Source of the DNA: Fibrobacteria bacterium
GTDB taxonomy: Bacteria > Fibrobacterota > Fibrobacteria > UBA11236
Assembly (NCBI GenBank): GCA_021155885.1
Contig: JAJNBB010000035.1
Location: 1 to 42,736, forward strand
Direction: 5' to 3'
DNA length: 42,736 nt
In this document: piece by piece, positions 19,496 to 26,460 of the stretch
Numbering within the stretch: the stretch's first letter is position 1
How the letters are laid out: each line of letters starts with the position of its first letter
The notes under the pieces: generated by a model
Seen by the model: the letters and a program-made list of their open reading frames with translations, nothing else
What the model was told of the DNA's origin: nothing
Databases searched by the model: none
Translations under genes and position numbers: made by a program

Positions 19496-19537
19496 TCGCT
19501 GGATTTCCCCCCACTCCTTAAAGACAAGCAACGGCAG

Positions 19538-19575
19538 GGCGCCTGGGTTTCGCGTTCCGTACGGTCGACGGCGCA
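19538..19575 (-). repeat. GCGGAACGTGA-type hairpin, copy 3
   Basis: On the minus strand, GCGCC and GGCGC arms enclose a loop containing TACGGAACGCGAAACCC. The loop matches those at 20609-20646 and 38898-38934, and the arms are almost the same as in the latter. Just downstream of tRNA-Ser. Confidence 0.65.
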
Positions 19576-19578
19576 TAC

Positions 19579-19603
19579 CCGTCATCCCCGCGTAGGCGGG
19601 AAC
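19579..19603 (+). repeat. REP-like palindrome, intergenic copy
   Basis: GTCATCCCCGCGTAGGCGGG at 19581-19600 is the same element as the one embedded in glgX, with one mismatch. It forms a short CCCCGC/GCGGG hairpin. Confidence 0.8.
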
Positions 19604-19634
19604 GGCCCGGGTGATGCCCAGGATACCCGTATGA

Positions 19635-19746
19635 GACCGCTGGCGGTCGAATCATCCAGTCCCATCCTGTAGGCCGCAACGGGTCTCGTTCACGGCGAAC
19701 GAAATGGCGATGCGCGATACGATGCAAGGGCAAATGTTATTTGCCC
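19635..19746. repeat. Three further short palindromes
   Basis: GACCGC-TG-GCGGTC at 19635-19648, TCGTTC-5 nt-GAACGA at 19686-19702, and GGGCAAAT-GTT-ATTTGCCC at 19728-19746. With the elements at 19538-19603, most of the 270 bp between tRNA-Ser and the next gene is palindromic. The last one resembles the end of the element at 10512-10567 (both end GCCC(C)TAC). Confidence 0.7.
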
Positions 19747-19767
19747 CTACATTCGTATCTTGTCGAT

Positions 19768-20556
19768 GTGACCCGATTCTTCATCGCCATTTTGATCGCC
19801 GCATCCTGTGCCGCCGCGCAGGGCTTGAACACCGAGGCCGCCAACCTGCTCGCCCGCGCGCGCGCGAACCTGCTCGCGGCCGACCGCGCCGTCGACGTGC
19901 TGTGCGTGCGCGATTCCTACCTGCGGGGCCGCGACACCCTGCGCGGCTGGATGGACTTTCGCGACGCCCGCGGCGAACGCCGGCTTTCGCTCTCCGGCGG
20001 CGGCGAATCCTTCGAATGGTGGAGCCGCCACCACGGCGCGGAGCAATGGCGGCGCGACGACGCCACCGAGCGCCTGCGCCGCATTCCCCCGCACTCCCTG
20101 AAAAAGCCCGCGCTTGCCGCGGTTCCGCTCAGCTACGAGGATCTCCTGCGCTTTCCCCTCGGGTACTTCGACCGCTTCGTGGCGTGCAAGCGGCTGCAGG
20201 AAACCGACTCCACCTACGAACTGACGCTGTCGCTTTCGCCCCTCGCGTCGTCGCGCTACGCCGCCGCCGAAGTCTCGCTGCGGAAAAGCCCGGTGCTGCT
20301 GCGACGCGTGGTGTTTTCCGGCGCGGGCAAGCCGTCGAAATCCCTGGAGATCGCCTACCGGATGGAAAGCGGGAAGCACGCGCCTTCGGACTTGAGGTTC
20401 GAGGGCGGCGACGGCCTGGCCTCGCTGCGCCTGGTATTCACTCCCCGCGCGGCCGCGCCCGTGCAGGACAAAACCTGGGCGCCGGACGCCGGCGTGCCCT
20501 CGGTGCGCCCGCGCGATCCGCGGCTGGAGCCGCGCGACGTGGAAGGGGTGGATTAG
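19768..20556 (+). CDS. LolA-like / outer-membrane lipoprotein-sorting family protein
   Basis: A 262-residue exported protein: signal peptide TRFFIAILIAASCAAAQG followed by a soluble beta-rich domain. The segments LRGWMDFRDARGERRLSLS, VPLSYEDLLRFPLGYF and TYELTLSLSPL match my memory of the outer-membrane lipoprotein-sorting (LolA-like) family, which has a half-barrel that binds lipids. In that family the SYEDLL stretch is characteristic. The GTG at 19768 was chosen because it starts the signal peptide; the frame is open 9 codons further. No ribosome binding site is obvious. The gene converges with the outer-membrane protein at 20687, and a heptamer element separates them. Confidence 0.55.
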   Translation: MTRFFIAILIAASCAAAQGLNTEAANLLARARANLLAADRAVDVLCVRDSYLRGRDTLRGWMDFRDARGERRLSLSGGGESFEWWSRHHGAEQWRRDDATERLRRIPPHSLKKPALAAVPLSYEDLLRFPLGYFDRFVACKRLQETDSTYELTLSLSPLASSRYAAAEVSLRKSPVLLRRVVFSGAGKPSKSLEIAYRMESGKHAPSDLRFEGGDGLASLRLVFTPRAAAPVQDKTWAPDAGVPSVRPRDPRLEPRDVEGVD

Positions 20557-20565
20557 GGAGCGAAC

Positions 20566-20688
20566 AGCTTACAGCGTACAGCCGGTTAGTGCGGCGGACC
20601 GGATCGATGCGCGTTCGGCCCATGCGGAACGTGAAACCCCACGCGCTAATACTTGTCGCGTTCTTTTAGCTGTCCGCTGTCAGCTACT
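20566..20688. repeat. Inverted heptamer arrays with structured core (locus C)
   Basis: Left array AGCTTAC, AGCGTAC, AGC... at 20566-20582. Right array AGCTGTC, CGCTGTC, AGCTACT at 20668-20688. The arms pair at 15 of 17 positions. The core holds a hairpin (20609-20646) with loop TGCGGAACGTGA. The left array starts 10 bp after one stop codon, and the right array overlaps the stop codon of the converging gene (20687-20689). Confidence 0.85.
20609..20646 (+). repeat. GCGGAACGTGA-type hairpin, copy 1
   Basis: GCGCGT (20609-20614) pairs perfectly with ACGCGC (20641-20646). The loop contains CATGCGGAACGTGAAACCCC. It lies inside heptamer locus C. Compared with copy 2 the fifth stem pair is G-C instead of C-G. 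Confidence 0.65.
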
Positions 20689-21616
20689 AATCCGTCAAAT
20701 CCAGTATCTGGATGTTCCACGTCCACAGCAGGTTGAGATGGACCTTGCTCCACCATTCGCGCCCTTCGAGCTGCGTGTGATCGGTCCAGTAACCCACCCA
20801 ACCGTCGAGCCCGCGGTATTGGCGGCCGTCGTTCCAGCCGCGGCGCAGCCCGATGAAGCCGGTCGACACGAGATTCTGCGCGAGGCTCGTCTGCACCGTC
20901 CACCAGTACTGGTTGCGCACGGCCCAGCCGCGCGCGGTGAAACCCAGGAAGGCGCTCTCGGCGTCGGGGATCATCATGGTCTGCGCATAGAGCGATCCGA
21001 TGCGGTCCTTGGGGCGGATCAGCAGGCCGGTGCGGTACTCGAGCACGATATCGGCCGACTGGGCGTCCACGTCCCACATGCTGTAGAAGCCGCCGCCGTG
21101 CAATTGCACGGGGCCCGCGTCGAAGGTGAGGTTGGCTTGGTAGGTGAAAATGTCGGTGCCGGCCAACTCGAGGTGGTCGGCGCCCAAAATTTCGGTGGGC
21201 TGCCATTCGTGGTTGGCGGGCAGCCAGCGCGGCCCGGCGGAATCGGGGGCGTTGAAACCCGCCAGGGTGTATGGAAAGACGAGGCGGTTATACGAAAGGC
21301 CGAACTCGAAGAAGCGGATGGGCTTGACGTTGAAGGCGATGCCGAAGTCGTACTGGTAGGGGGACGCGGTGGCATTGCCCTGGGCCTCGATGTAGCTGCC
21401 CTTGAACAGGGGCCAGGGGAGGATCGCGATGGGCTCCATCCATCCCGCCTGCAGATTGTAGTCGGCATAGGGATACACGAAGTCGGAGCCGGCGGGGTTT
21501 CCCTGCACGAAGACGCTTTGCTGGAGGAAGGGGCCGAAACGCTGGGGCCGGACGCCGTCGGCGCGCAGGGGGCCCGCGGCGGCGAGCAGAAAAATGAGGG
21601 TCAGGAGGCGTTTCAT
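20687..21616 (-). CDS. Outer-membrane beta-barrel protein, unknown family
   Basis: A 309-residue protein with a signal peptide (KRLLTLIFLLAAAGPLRADG) and a body of amphipathic strands rich in Tyr, Trp, Phe and Gly (FFEFGLSYNRLVFPYT, VQLHGGGFYSMW, LEYRTGLLIRPKD, LNLLWTWNIQIL), which predicts an outer-membrane barrel of about 14-16 strands. I do not recognise the family. It starts at 21616, divergent from mutY across a promoter region bounded by an 11-bp inverted repeat. Its stop codon TAG lies in the right arm of a heptamer array. The neighbouring LolA-like gene suggests a lipid or envelope context, but the link is only positional. Confidence 0.65.
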   Translation of the reverse strand: MKRLLTLIFLLAAAGPLRADGVRPQRFGPFLQQSVFVQGNPAGSDFVYPYADYNLQAGWMEPIAILPWPLFKGSYIEAQGNATASPYQYDFGIAFNVKPIRFFEFGLSYNRLVFPYTLAGFNAPDSAGPRWLPANHEWQPTEILGADHLELAGTDIFTYQANLTFDAGPVQLHGGGFYSMWDVDAQSADIVLEYRTGLLIRPKDRIGSLYAQTMMIPDAESAFLGFTARGWAVRNQYWWTVQTSLAQNLVSTGFIGLRRGWNDGRQYRGLDGWVGYWTDHTQLEGREWWSKVHLNLLWTWNIQILDLTD

Positions 21617-21640
21617 TCAGGTCGCCGCTCCGGGCAGTCA

Positions 21641-21694
21641 GGGGGGAGGGCTTCTATATTTCGTTCATCAATAATAACAAGTCGCCCTCCCCCC
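21641..21694. promoter_or_regulatory. Divergent promoter enclosed by 11-bp inverted repeat
   Basis: GGGGGGAGGGC (21641-21651) and GCCCTCCCCCC (21684-21694) are perfect inverted repeats around a 32-nt AT-rich loop. The loop holds TATATT (21655-21660) on the plus strand and TTATTATTGATG-type sequence on the minus strand. It lies between the outer-membrane protein gene and mutY. It may be a regulator site or a cruciform. Confidence 0.55.
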
Positions 21695-21722
21695 GCCGAC
21701 AGGCTCCGCCGATAACGCTCCC

Positions 21723-22880
21723 TTGACCGACTTTTCCCCCGACATTTCCCCCGATATTCCCCAAACGGCAGGCCCCGTTTTCAGCGCGTCGCGGCCTCGG
21801 CTGCTCCGCTGGTTCGCCCGTCATGCGCGCGCGCTTCCCTGGCGGCCTCCGCACTCCCTGGCCCTGCCCGCGGCGGGAGATCCCCTGGCGACGTCCTCCC
21901 GGACGCCTTTCCGTTCGCCGTACGCGGTCTGGATCTCCGAGGTCATGCTCCAGCAAACCCAGGTCGCGACGGTGATCCCTTACTTCGAGCGGTGGATGGC
22001 CCTGTTTCCCGACCCCGCCGCGCTGGCGCGCGCGCCCGAGGAAAAGGTTCTGCGCGCCTGGGCGGGACTGGGCTATTATGCCCGCGCGCGGAACCTTCAG
22101 AAGGCCGCGCGCGTCCTGGCGGAAGGCGGAGCCTGGCCCGCGGACACCGCAGGCTGGAAGGCCCTCCCGGGCATCGGAGAGTATACCGCCGGGGCGGTCG
22201 CCTCCCTCGCCTTCGGCACCCGCGCGCCGATCCTCGACGGCAACGTCGCGCGGGTTTTCAGCCGGCTGGTTGGGCTCGATTTTCTTCCCGGAGACAAGGC
22301 CGAAGCCGGTCGGGCCTACTGGGATCTCGCCGCGCGCTGGGCGGACCACGCCCGGCCCGGGGCCGTGAACGAGGCCCTGATGGAACTGGGCGCGCTGGTG
22401 TGCGTCCCCGCCGCGCCCCGCTGCCCCGCATGCCCTTTGTCCGCCGTCTGCGTCGCGCGCCGGGACGGGCGCGAGAACAGGCTGCCTCCGCTCAAGAAAA
22501 GGGTGAAGGCCGAGGTCGTTTTAGCGGCCGCCGTGCGGGTCCGCGATGCGCGGGGGCGCCTTCTCGTCGAGCGGCGCGGCGCGGGGGCGTTTCTCGCGGG
22601 GCATGAAATGTTCCCGCTCTTCCTGGGCGACGAGGCCCGCGCCGAAACGTGGCAGGCCGCTTTTCACCGCCGCTTTCCCGGATTGCGCCTGAAGAACATC
22701 CGGGCCGCCGGCCGGGTCCGGCACTCCATCATGTCGAAACGTTATGACGTGCAGGTGTGGGATGGCGAAGCCGCGGGATCCGGCTCCTTTCCCGGCCCGA
22801 TCTGGACGCGGGAAGAAGACGTCGAGGAGCGCTTGACGAATTCGCTGGCGCGGAAAATCTGGAAAGCAGGGAACAGGTAA
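21723..22880 (+). CDS. mutY: A/G-specific adenine glycosylase MutY
   Basis: Removes adenine mispaired with 8-oxoguanine. The 385 residues show LPWR near 38, catalytic Glu in SEVMLQQTQV near 70, the helix-hairpin-helix LPGIGEYTAGAVAS near 147, catalytic Asp in ILDGNVARV near 170, and the [4Fe-4S] ligands CVPAAPRCPACPLSAVC near 223-239. A NUDIX-like C-terminal domain begins near 260 and includes GRVRHSIMSKRYDVQVW. An extra stretch of about 20 residues (LALPAAGDPLATSSRTP) separates LPWR from PYAVWISE, where the family normally has only a few residues. The start is a TTG at 21723. The last two residues and stop are encoded by heptamer repeat units. Confidence 0.94.
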   Translation: MTDFSPDISPDIPQTAGPVFSASRPRLLRWFARHARALPWRPPHSLALPAAGDPLATSSRTPFRSPYAVWISEVMLQQTQVATVIPYFERWMALFPDPAALARAPEEKVLRAWAGLGYYARARNLQKAARVLAEGGAWPADTAGWKALPGIGEYTAGAVASLAFGTRAPILDGNVARVFSRLVGLDFLPGDKAEAGRAYWDLAARWADHARPGAVNEALMELGALVCVPAAPRCPACPLSAVCVARRDGRENRLPPLKKRVKAEVVLAAAVRVRDARGRLLVERRGAGAFLAGHEMFPLFLGDEARAETWQAAFHRRFPGLRLKNIRAAGRVRHSIMSKRYDVQVWDGEAAGSGSFPGPIWTREEDVEERLTNSLARKIWKAGNR

Positions 22881-22942
22881 CAGGGTACAGGTGACAGGGG
22901 CTTCGTTTTCCGTTCCCTGTCACCTGTATCCTGTCACCTATC
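22872..22942. repeat. Inverted heptamer arrays shared by two convergent stop codons (locus F)
   Basis: Left array: four units AACAGGT, AACAGGG, TACAGGT and GACAGGG at 22872-22899. Right array: CCCTGTC, ACCTGTA, TCCTGTC and ACCTATC at 22915-22942, almost fully complementary over 28 nt, with a 15-nt loop. The left array contains the mutY stop (TAA 22878-22880) and the right array contains the SUMF1-like gene stop (22938-22940). It is probably also the bidirectional terminator. Confidence 0.9.
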
Positions 22943-25553
22943 TCCGTCGCTTCCCCAACGGCGCCGGGATAGGATCGCTGCAGCAGCGGAACCCGATGAT
23001 CTTGTTCGAATAATAGGTGCGCGCCCGCACTTTCTCCGAAATGGCGTAGGCATACAGGAACCGGATGGCGAACTTGCCGCTGCCGTCCTTTTGCACCGAC
23101 CAGGGAGGCGAGACCTCGCGGGCGAAGATAAGGCCTCGTCCCGCCTCCGAGGCCGGCAGGATTTCGGTGGCGTCCAGCGTGTCCACGATGGCCTCCGAGG
23201 TCTGCGAGTTGACGAAGGTGACCACGGCCAGCGCACGCGGCGTCATCAGGGCGTCCAGGGGTTTCAGCTGCCGATAGGCCGTGTCGAGGGGCAAGGGGAA
23301 GAGTTCGGTCGTGTTCTGGCCGTCCGGGCGAGGGTTCTCCATCAGGACGCGGATCTGGTTGGTGTCGACCGTCGGCCGCACCGAGAGGACGTTGCGATCG
23401 TACAGCGAGTCCGGCAAGGTGAAGCAACGCGGGGGCTTGCCGACGTAGGTGACCACGAGCTTGGGGCGGTCGGGATCGGTGCAGCCCGCATAGGGCTTGG
23501 GCCGGAGCTGTTTGGGCACGTCGCGGTTGGAGCAGCGGCCCGCGCTTTGCATGACGGCTGGGGTCAGGCCCGTGTTCAGGTAATGGGTGCCGCGGAACAC
23601 GCGTTCCGACGAGGCGGTGGGCGTCGTGTGGGGCTGGCCCACGATGGCCGTGTCGCCCGAGGGATAACCGCCGGGCGTGTGAGGATCCATGACCCACTCG
23701 GCGTAGTTGCCCGCCATGTCGAACACGCCGTCGTAGCTGAGGCAGGTGGGATCGCGCAGGTTGATGTCGCCCGCCATGGCCGAATCGTTGGTGCCGATAT
23801 TGCACGCGTACCGCACGTTCTGCGGGTTGCGGGCTTCCGACTGGATGCCGTAGGTGAGCGGGGCGGCCTCGGTGCCCTCGCAGGCGCGTTCCCATTCGGC
23901 TTCGGTGCACAAACGGTGCCCGGCGGCCGCGCAAACGTCGCGGGCCTGCTCCCAGGTCACCTTGGTCTGGAAGGCGCCGCTCGTCCACCCGGCGCGATGC
24001 TCGAACGTCTCGATGCAATAGGCGCCGATGCCGCGGATTCCCGGAGTTCCCGGACTCTCGTCTCCTCCGAGGTTGCTTCCCAGTACGAACCGCCCCGCCG
24101 GGATCGGCATAAAGCCCGGGGGGCAGGTGGCGCCCGCGTCGGGGCCGGTGAAGGAGGCCGGCAAGGTGCTCGTGTCGAGAGAGCCGATTTCCGAGGCATG
24201 TCCCGAGGAATCGATCGCCTGCACCGTGAGGCGATACTGCGCGCCGGGCGGCAGGTAGCGCACGGTGTCGGTGAAGCTTTCGAAGCCGCGCTGGCTCGCG
24301 GGGATCTTGAACACGCTGTCCACGGCCGGCGCGCCGCCCGCGGTTCCTCCGCGGCGGCGCGACAGGCGGTATTCCAGGATGTTGGCGTTGGGCGATGCCG
24401 CCGGGGCCAGGACGCCGCCGGTCTCCACCCGGTCGCGGCTGGCCGTGAAGGTGTAGGCCAGGCTGTTGCGGGTCACGCTGCCCTCGACGATGCCCAGCAC
24501 CGGGGTGGTGGGCTGGGTCGTGTCGGTGAGCAGGATGCGCGTGGGCACGCCGCTGTCGGTGGCGTTGCCCTCGAGGTCGACGGCCCAAAGGCTTATGTCG
24601 ACCGTATCCTGCGGGGCTATGTTGCCGAGCGTCACCCGGAGGCTGTCGCGTGCGTCCTCGAGGACCTGGCTGAAGGCCCGCTGCGAGTCCGGCAGCCAGA
24701 AGCGCACGCCGGGGGCGCCCCGCGTGGTGCGAAAGGAATCGGCGCGCGCCTCGCCGGTGCGGTTGACGCCGCCCGCGCTGTAAAGCGCCAGCACGGGGCG
24801 GAACGGGACCAGGGCCTTGACCGCCCCGCCGCGCACCACGCGCAGCACATAGCCCCGGATAAGGCCCGAATCGGCCTCGGGATCGAAGAAGCTGGTCGGG
24901 TCGCCGGGGCGGCTCCACGAGACCTCCACGGAGCGCGCCTTGGGCTTGTAGGCGGGCTGCAGCGGGTAGGGGGAGAAACGGTCGGTAGTGATCACCCAGG
25001 TATAGCGCGGTTCGCCGTTCAACCGGGCGTCCGCGTAGATGGTGGCGATGGCGAACATCAATTTGCCCAGCGAATCGAGGCGGCCGGTGGTGTCGAGCTT
25101 CACGATCCGGGCGGCGTTGCGATTGAAAATCTGTTCCGAGCCTCCGGAGGAGGTCAGGATAAAGAGGATGCTGTCCGAGGCCGGGGGGCGCCCCTCCATC
25201 CGGAAGGTGGCCAACGCGGGGTCCTTGCGGACCTCGCTCCAGGCCAGGCCGTCTCTGTTGGGAGGCGTCGTGTCGACGTAGATGCGGTACTCGGTGAACC
25301 CCACGGTATCCTCGGGGCGATCCCAGCGCAGGCGGTACTTGCGGGTGCTCCGGCATTCCTCGAGGGTTGCGAAGGTCAAGCCGGGGCCGACGCTGGTTTG
25401 GCAAAAGGGATGGTCCTCGGTCGCGGGATCGATGCTGAAGCTCACCGGGGAGCGCAAGTGGTTAAAGCTGTCGCGGCGGCCGTCGGTGGGGCAGCCCGCC
25501 AGGAGCAGCGCCGAAAGGCAAACGGGAAAAAGGAGCAGCCGGGACAACGTCAT
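22938..25553 (-). CDS. Lipoprotein with FnIII-like region and split SUMF1-like domain
   Basis: An 871-residue predicted lipoprotein: signal TLSRLLLFPVCLSALLLAGC with lipobox cysteine at about residue 20. Residues 50-470 are beta-rich repeats resembling FnIII/Ig modules (FTEYRIYVDTTPPN, EYRLSRRRGG). A formylglycine-generating-enzyme/SUMF1-like domain starts near 478 (FMPIPAGRFVLGSN), with CIETFEHR, VTWEQARDVCAAAGHRLCTEAEWERAC and DMAGNYAEWVMDP. The last block, IIGFRCC near residue 860, is separated from the rest by about 150 residues, so the domain is interrupted. Catalytic function is not implied; such domains in lipoproteins are often structural or ligand-binding. The ATG at 25553 follows an AGGATG site. 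Confidence 0.8.
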   Translation of the reverse strand: MTLSRLLLFPVCLSALLLAGCPTDGRRDSFNHLRSPVSFSIDPATEDHPFCQTSVGPGLTFATLEECRSTRKYRLRWDRPEDTVGFTEYRIYVDTTPPNRDGLAWSEVRKDPALATFRMEGRPPASDSILFILTSSGGSEQIFNRNAARIVKLDTTGRLDSLGKLMFAIATIYADARLNGEPRYTWVITTDRFSPYPLQPAYKPKARSVEVSWSRPGDPTSFFDPEADSGLIRGYVLRVVRGGAVKALVPFRPVLALYSAGGVNRTGEARADSFRTTRGAPGVRFWLPDSQRAFSQVLEDARDSLRVTLGNIAPQDTVDISLWAVDLEGNATDSGVPTRILLTDTTQPTTPVLGIVEGSVTRNSLAYTFTASRDRVETGGVLAPAASPNANILEYRLSRRRGGTAGGAPAVDSVFKIPASQRGFESFTDTVRYLPPGAQYRLTVQAIDSSGHASEIGSLDTSTLPASFTGPDAGATCPPGFMPIPAGRFVLGSNLGGDESPGTPGIRGIGAYCIETFEHRAGWTSGAFQTKVTWEQARDVCAAAGHRLCTEAEWERACEGTEAAPLTYGIQSEARNPQNVRYACNIGTNDSAMAGDINLRDPTCLSYDGVFDMAGNYAEWVMDPHTPGGYPSGDTAIVGQPHTTPTASSERVFRGTHYLNTGLTPAVMQSAGRCSNRDVPKQLRPKPYAGCTDPDRPKLVVTYVGKPPRCFTLPDSLYDRNVLSVRPTVDTNQIRVLMENPRPDGQNTTELFPLPLDTAYRQLKPLDALMTPRALAVVTFVNSQTSEAIVDTLDATEILPASEAGRGLIFAREVSPPWSVQKDGSGKFAIRFLYAYAISEKVRARTYYSNKIIGFRCCSDPIPAPLGKRRR

Positions 25554-25600
25554 GGATTCATCCTGAAAAACTTTGAGTCGCGCACAAGCAGGATACCAAA

Positions 25601-25632
25601 GAAAAGCGCCGGAATCCATGGGATCCCGGCGC
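25601..25632 (-). terminator. Terminator of rplU-rpmA
   Basis: A 12-bp stem with one mismatch (GCGCCGGAATCC against GGATCCCGGCGC) has a 3-nt loop. On the minus strand it is followed by TTTTCTTT. It lies 24 bp beyond the rpmA stop and just upstream of the lipoprotein gene. Confidence 0.85.
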
Positions 25633-25655
25633 CTGAAAATTAACCGTAAACGCGT

Positions 25656-25922
25656 TTAGGCGGCCGCGGTGACCGGCGAAACCTCGACGCGCTGCTTGGG
25701 CCTGCCCCGTCCCACGAAGGACACGACGCCGTCGGTCAGGGCGAACAGGGTGTGGTCGCGGCCGATGCCGACGTTCGCGCCGGCGTGCCAGTGCGTGCCG
25801 CGCTGGCGCACGATGATGTTGCCCGCGATCACGGCCTCGCCGCCGAACTTCTTGATGCCCAGGTATTTCGGGTTGGAGTCGCGGCCGTTACTGGTCGATC
25901 CGCCGCCTTTTTTGTGTGCCAT
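25656..25922 (-). CDS. rpmA: 50S ribosomal protein L27
   Basis: L27, 88 residues, a large-subunit protein near the peptidyl-transferase centre. It begins [21 protein letters not shown], the family signature, and contains [29 protein letters not shown]. There is no N-terminal cleavable extension of the Firmicutes type. It lies 6 bp after rplU, with which it forms the usual rplU-rpmA operon, and is followed by a terminator. The usual third partner obg is not adjacent. Confidence 0.98.
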   Translation of the reverse strand: MAHKKGGGSTSNGRDSNPKYLGIKKFGGEAVIAGNIIVRQRGTHWHAGANVGIGRDHTLFALTDGVVSFVGRGRPKQRVEVSPVTAAA

Positions 25923-25928
25923 TGTGGA

Positions 25929-26375
25929 TTAACCTTTCGCCTGCTGCGCCGCGATTTTTTCAGCGCGGGTGGGTTTCTTGATCTGAAGCTTGGCCTTCTC
26001 AAGGGCGGCCGCGCGCGTGCGCGCCTGCTTGATCACGATGTCCTCGGCCTTGACGGAAGAACCGCCGCCGGTGATCTCGGTCACGATCACTTCGGTGAAG
26101 TGCTGGCGGTGACCCTGGGTCTTGCGATAGCGCTTGCGGCGCTTCTTCTTGAAGACCTTGATCTTTTCGCCGCGGTCGTGCTGAAGAACTTCGAGTTTGA
26201 CGAGGGCGCCGTCCACCTTGGGCGTTCCCACCAAAACCGTGGAACCGGTGGAAACGAGCAGAACGTCCGAAACAGTCAAAACCTCGCCGACGGGGGCGTT
26301 GATTTTGGACAGTTTAACCCGTTCGCCGGGGGTGACTTTATGCTGAAAGCCACCGGAGACAATCACGGAATACAT
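25929..26375 (-). CDS. rplU: 50S ribosomal protein L21 with C-terminal extension
   Basis: L21, 148 residues. The core at 1-100 carries [18 protein letters not shown] and [43 protein letters not shown]. The family is usually about 103 residues; here a lysine- and alanine-rich tail of about 45 residues follows ([19 protein letters not shown]). Such tails occur in some bacterial L21 proteins. It is the first gene of the rplU-rpmA operon; its promoter region carries an inverted repeat at 26421-26460. Confidence 0.97.
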   Translation of the reverse strand: MYSVIVSGGFQHKVTPGERVKLSKINAPVGEVLTVSDVLLVSTGSTVLVGTPKVDGALVKLEVLQHDRGEKIKVFKKKRRKRYRKTQGHRQHFTEVIVTEITGGGSSVKAEDIVIKQARTRAAALEKAKLQIKKPTRAEKIAAQQAKG

Positions 26376-26420
26376 GGAAATACCTTGGTTGAAGAGCCGG
26401 TCAAATCTACCAATCGGGGG

Positions 26421-26460
26421 CCGGAATTTAAAGGGATCTTGCGATTTCAGTAAATTCCGG
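26421..26460. promoter_or_regulatory. Inverted repeat around the ppiC stop, upstream of rplU
   Basis: CCGGAATTTA (26421-26430) and TAAATTCCGG (26451-26460) are perfect 10-bp inverted repeats with a 20-nt spacer. The stop codon of the PpiC gene (26447-26449) lies in the spacer. It may end ppiC transcripts or bind a regulator at the rplU promoter. No T tract follows. Confidence 0.5.

Noticed and set aside
19406-19746. Integrated element with attachment site at tRNA-Ser
   Set aside because: No integrase gene, no repeat of the tRNA 3' end and no foreign genes nearby; the gap holds only short palindromes.
23091-25643. Open frame of 850 codons antisense to the SUMF1-like lipoprotein
   Set aside because: Low-complexity composition and no motif; the opposite strand encodes a lipoprotein with signal, lipobox and domain motifs.
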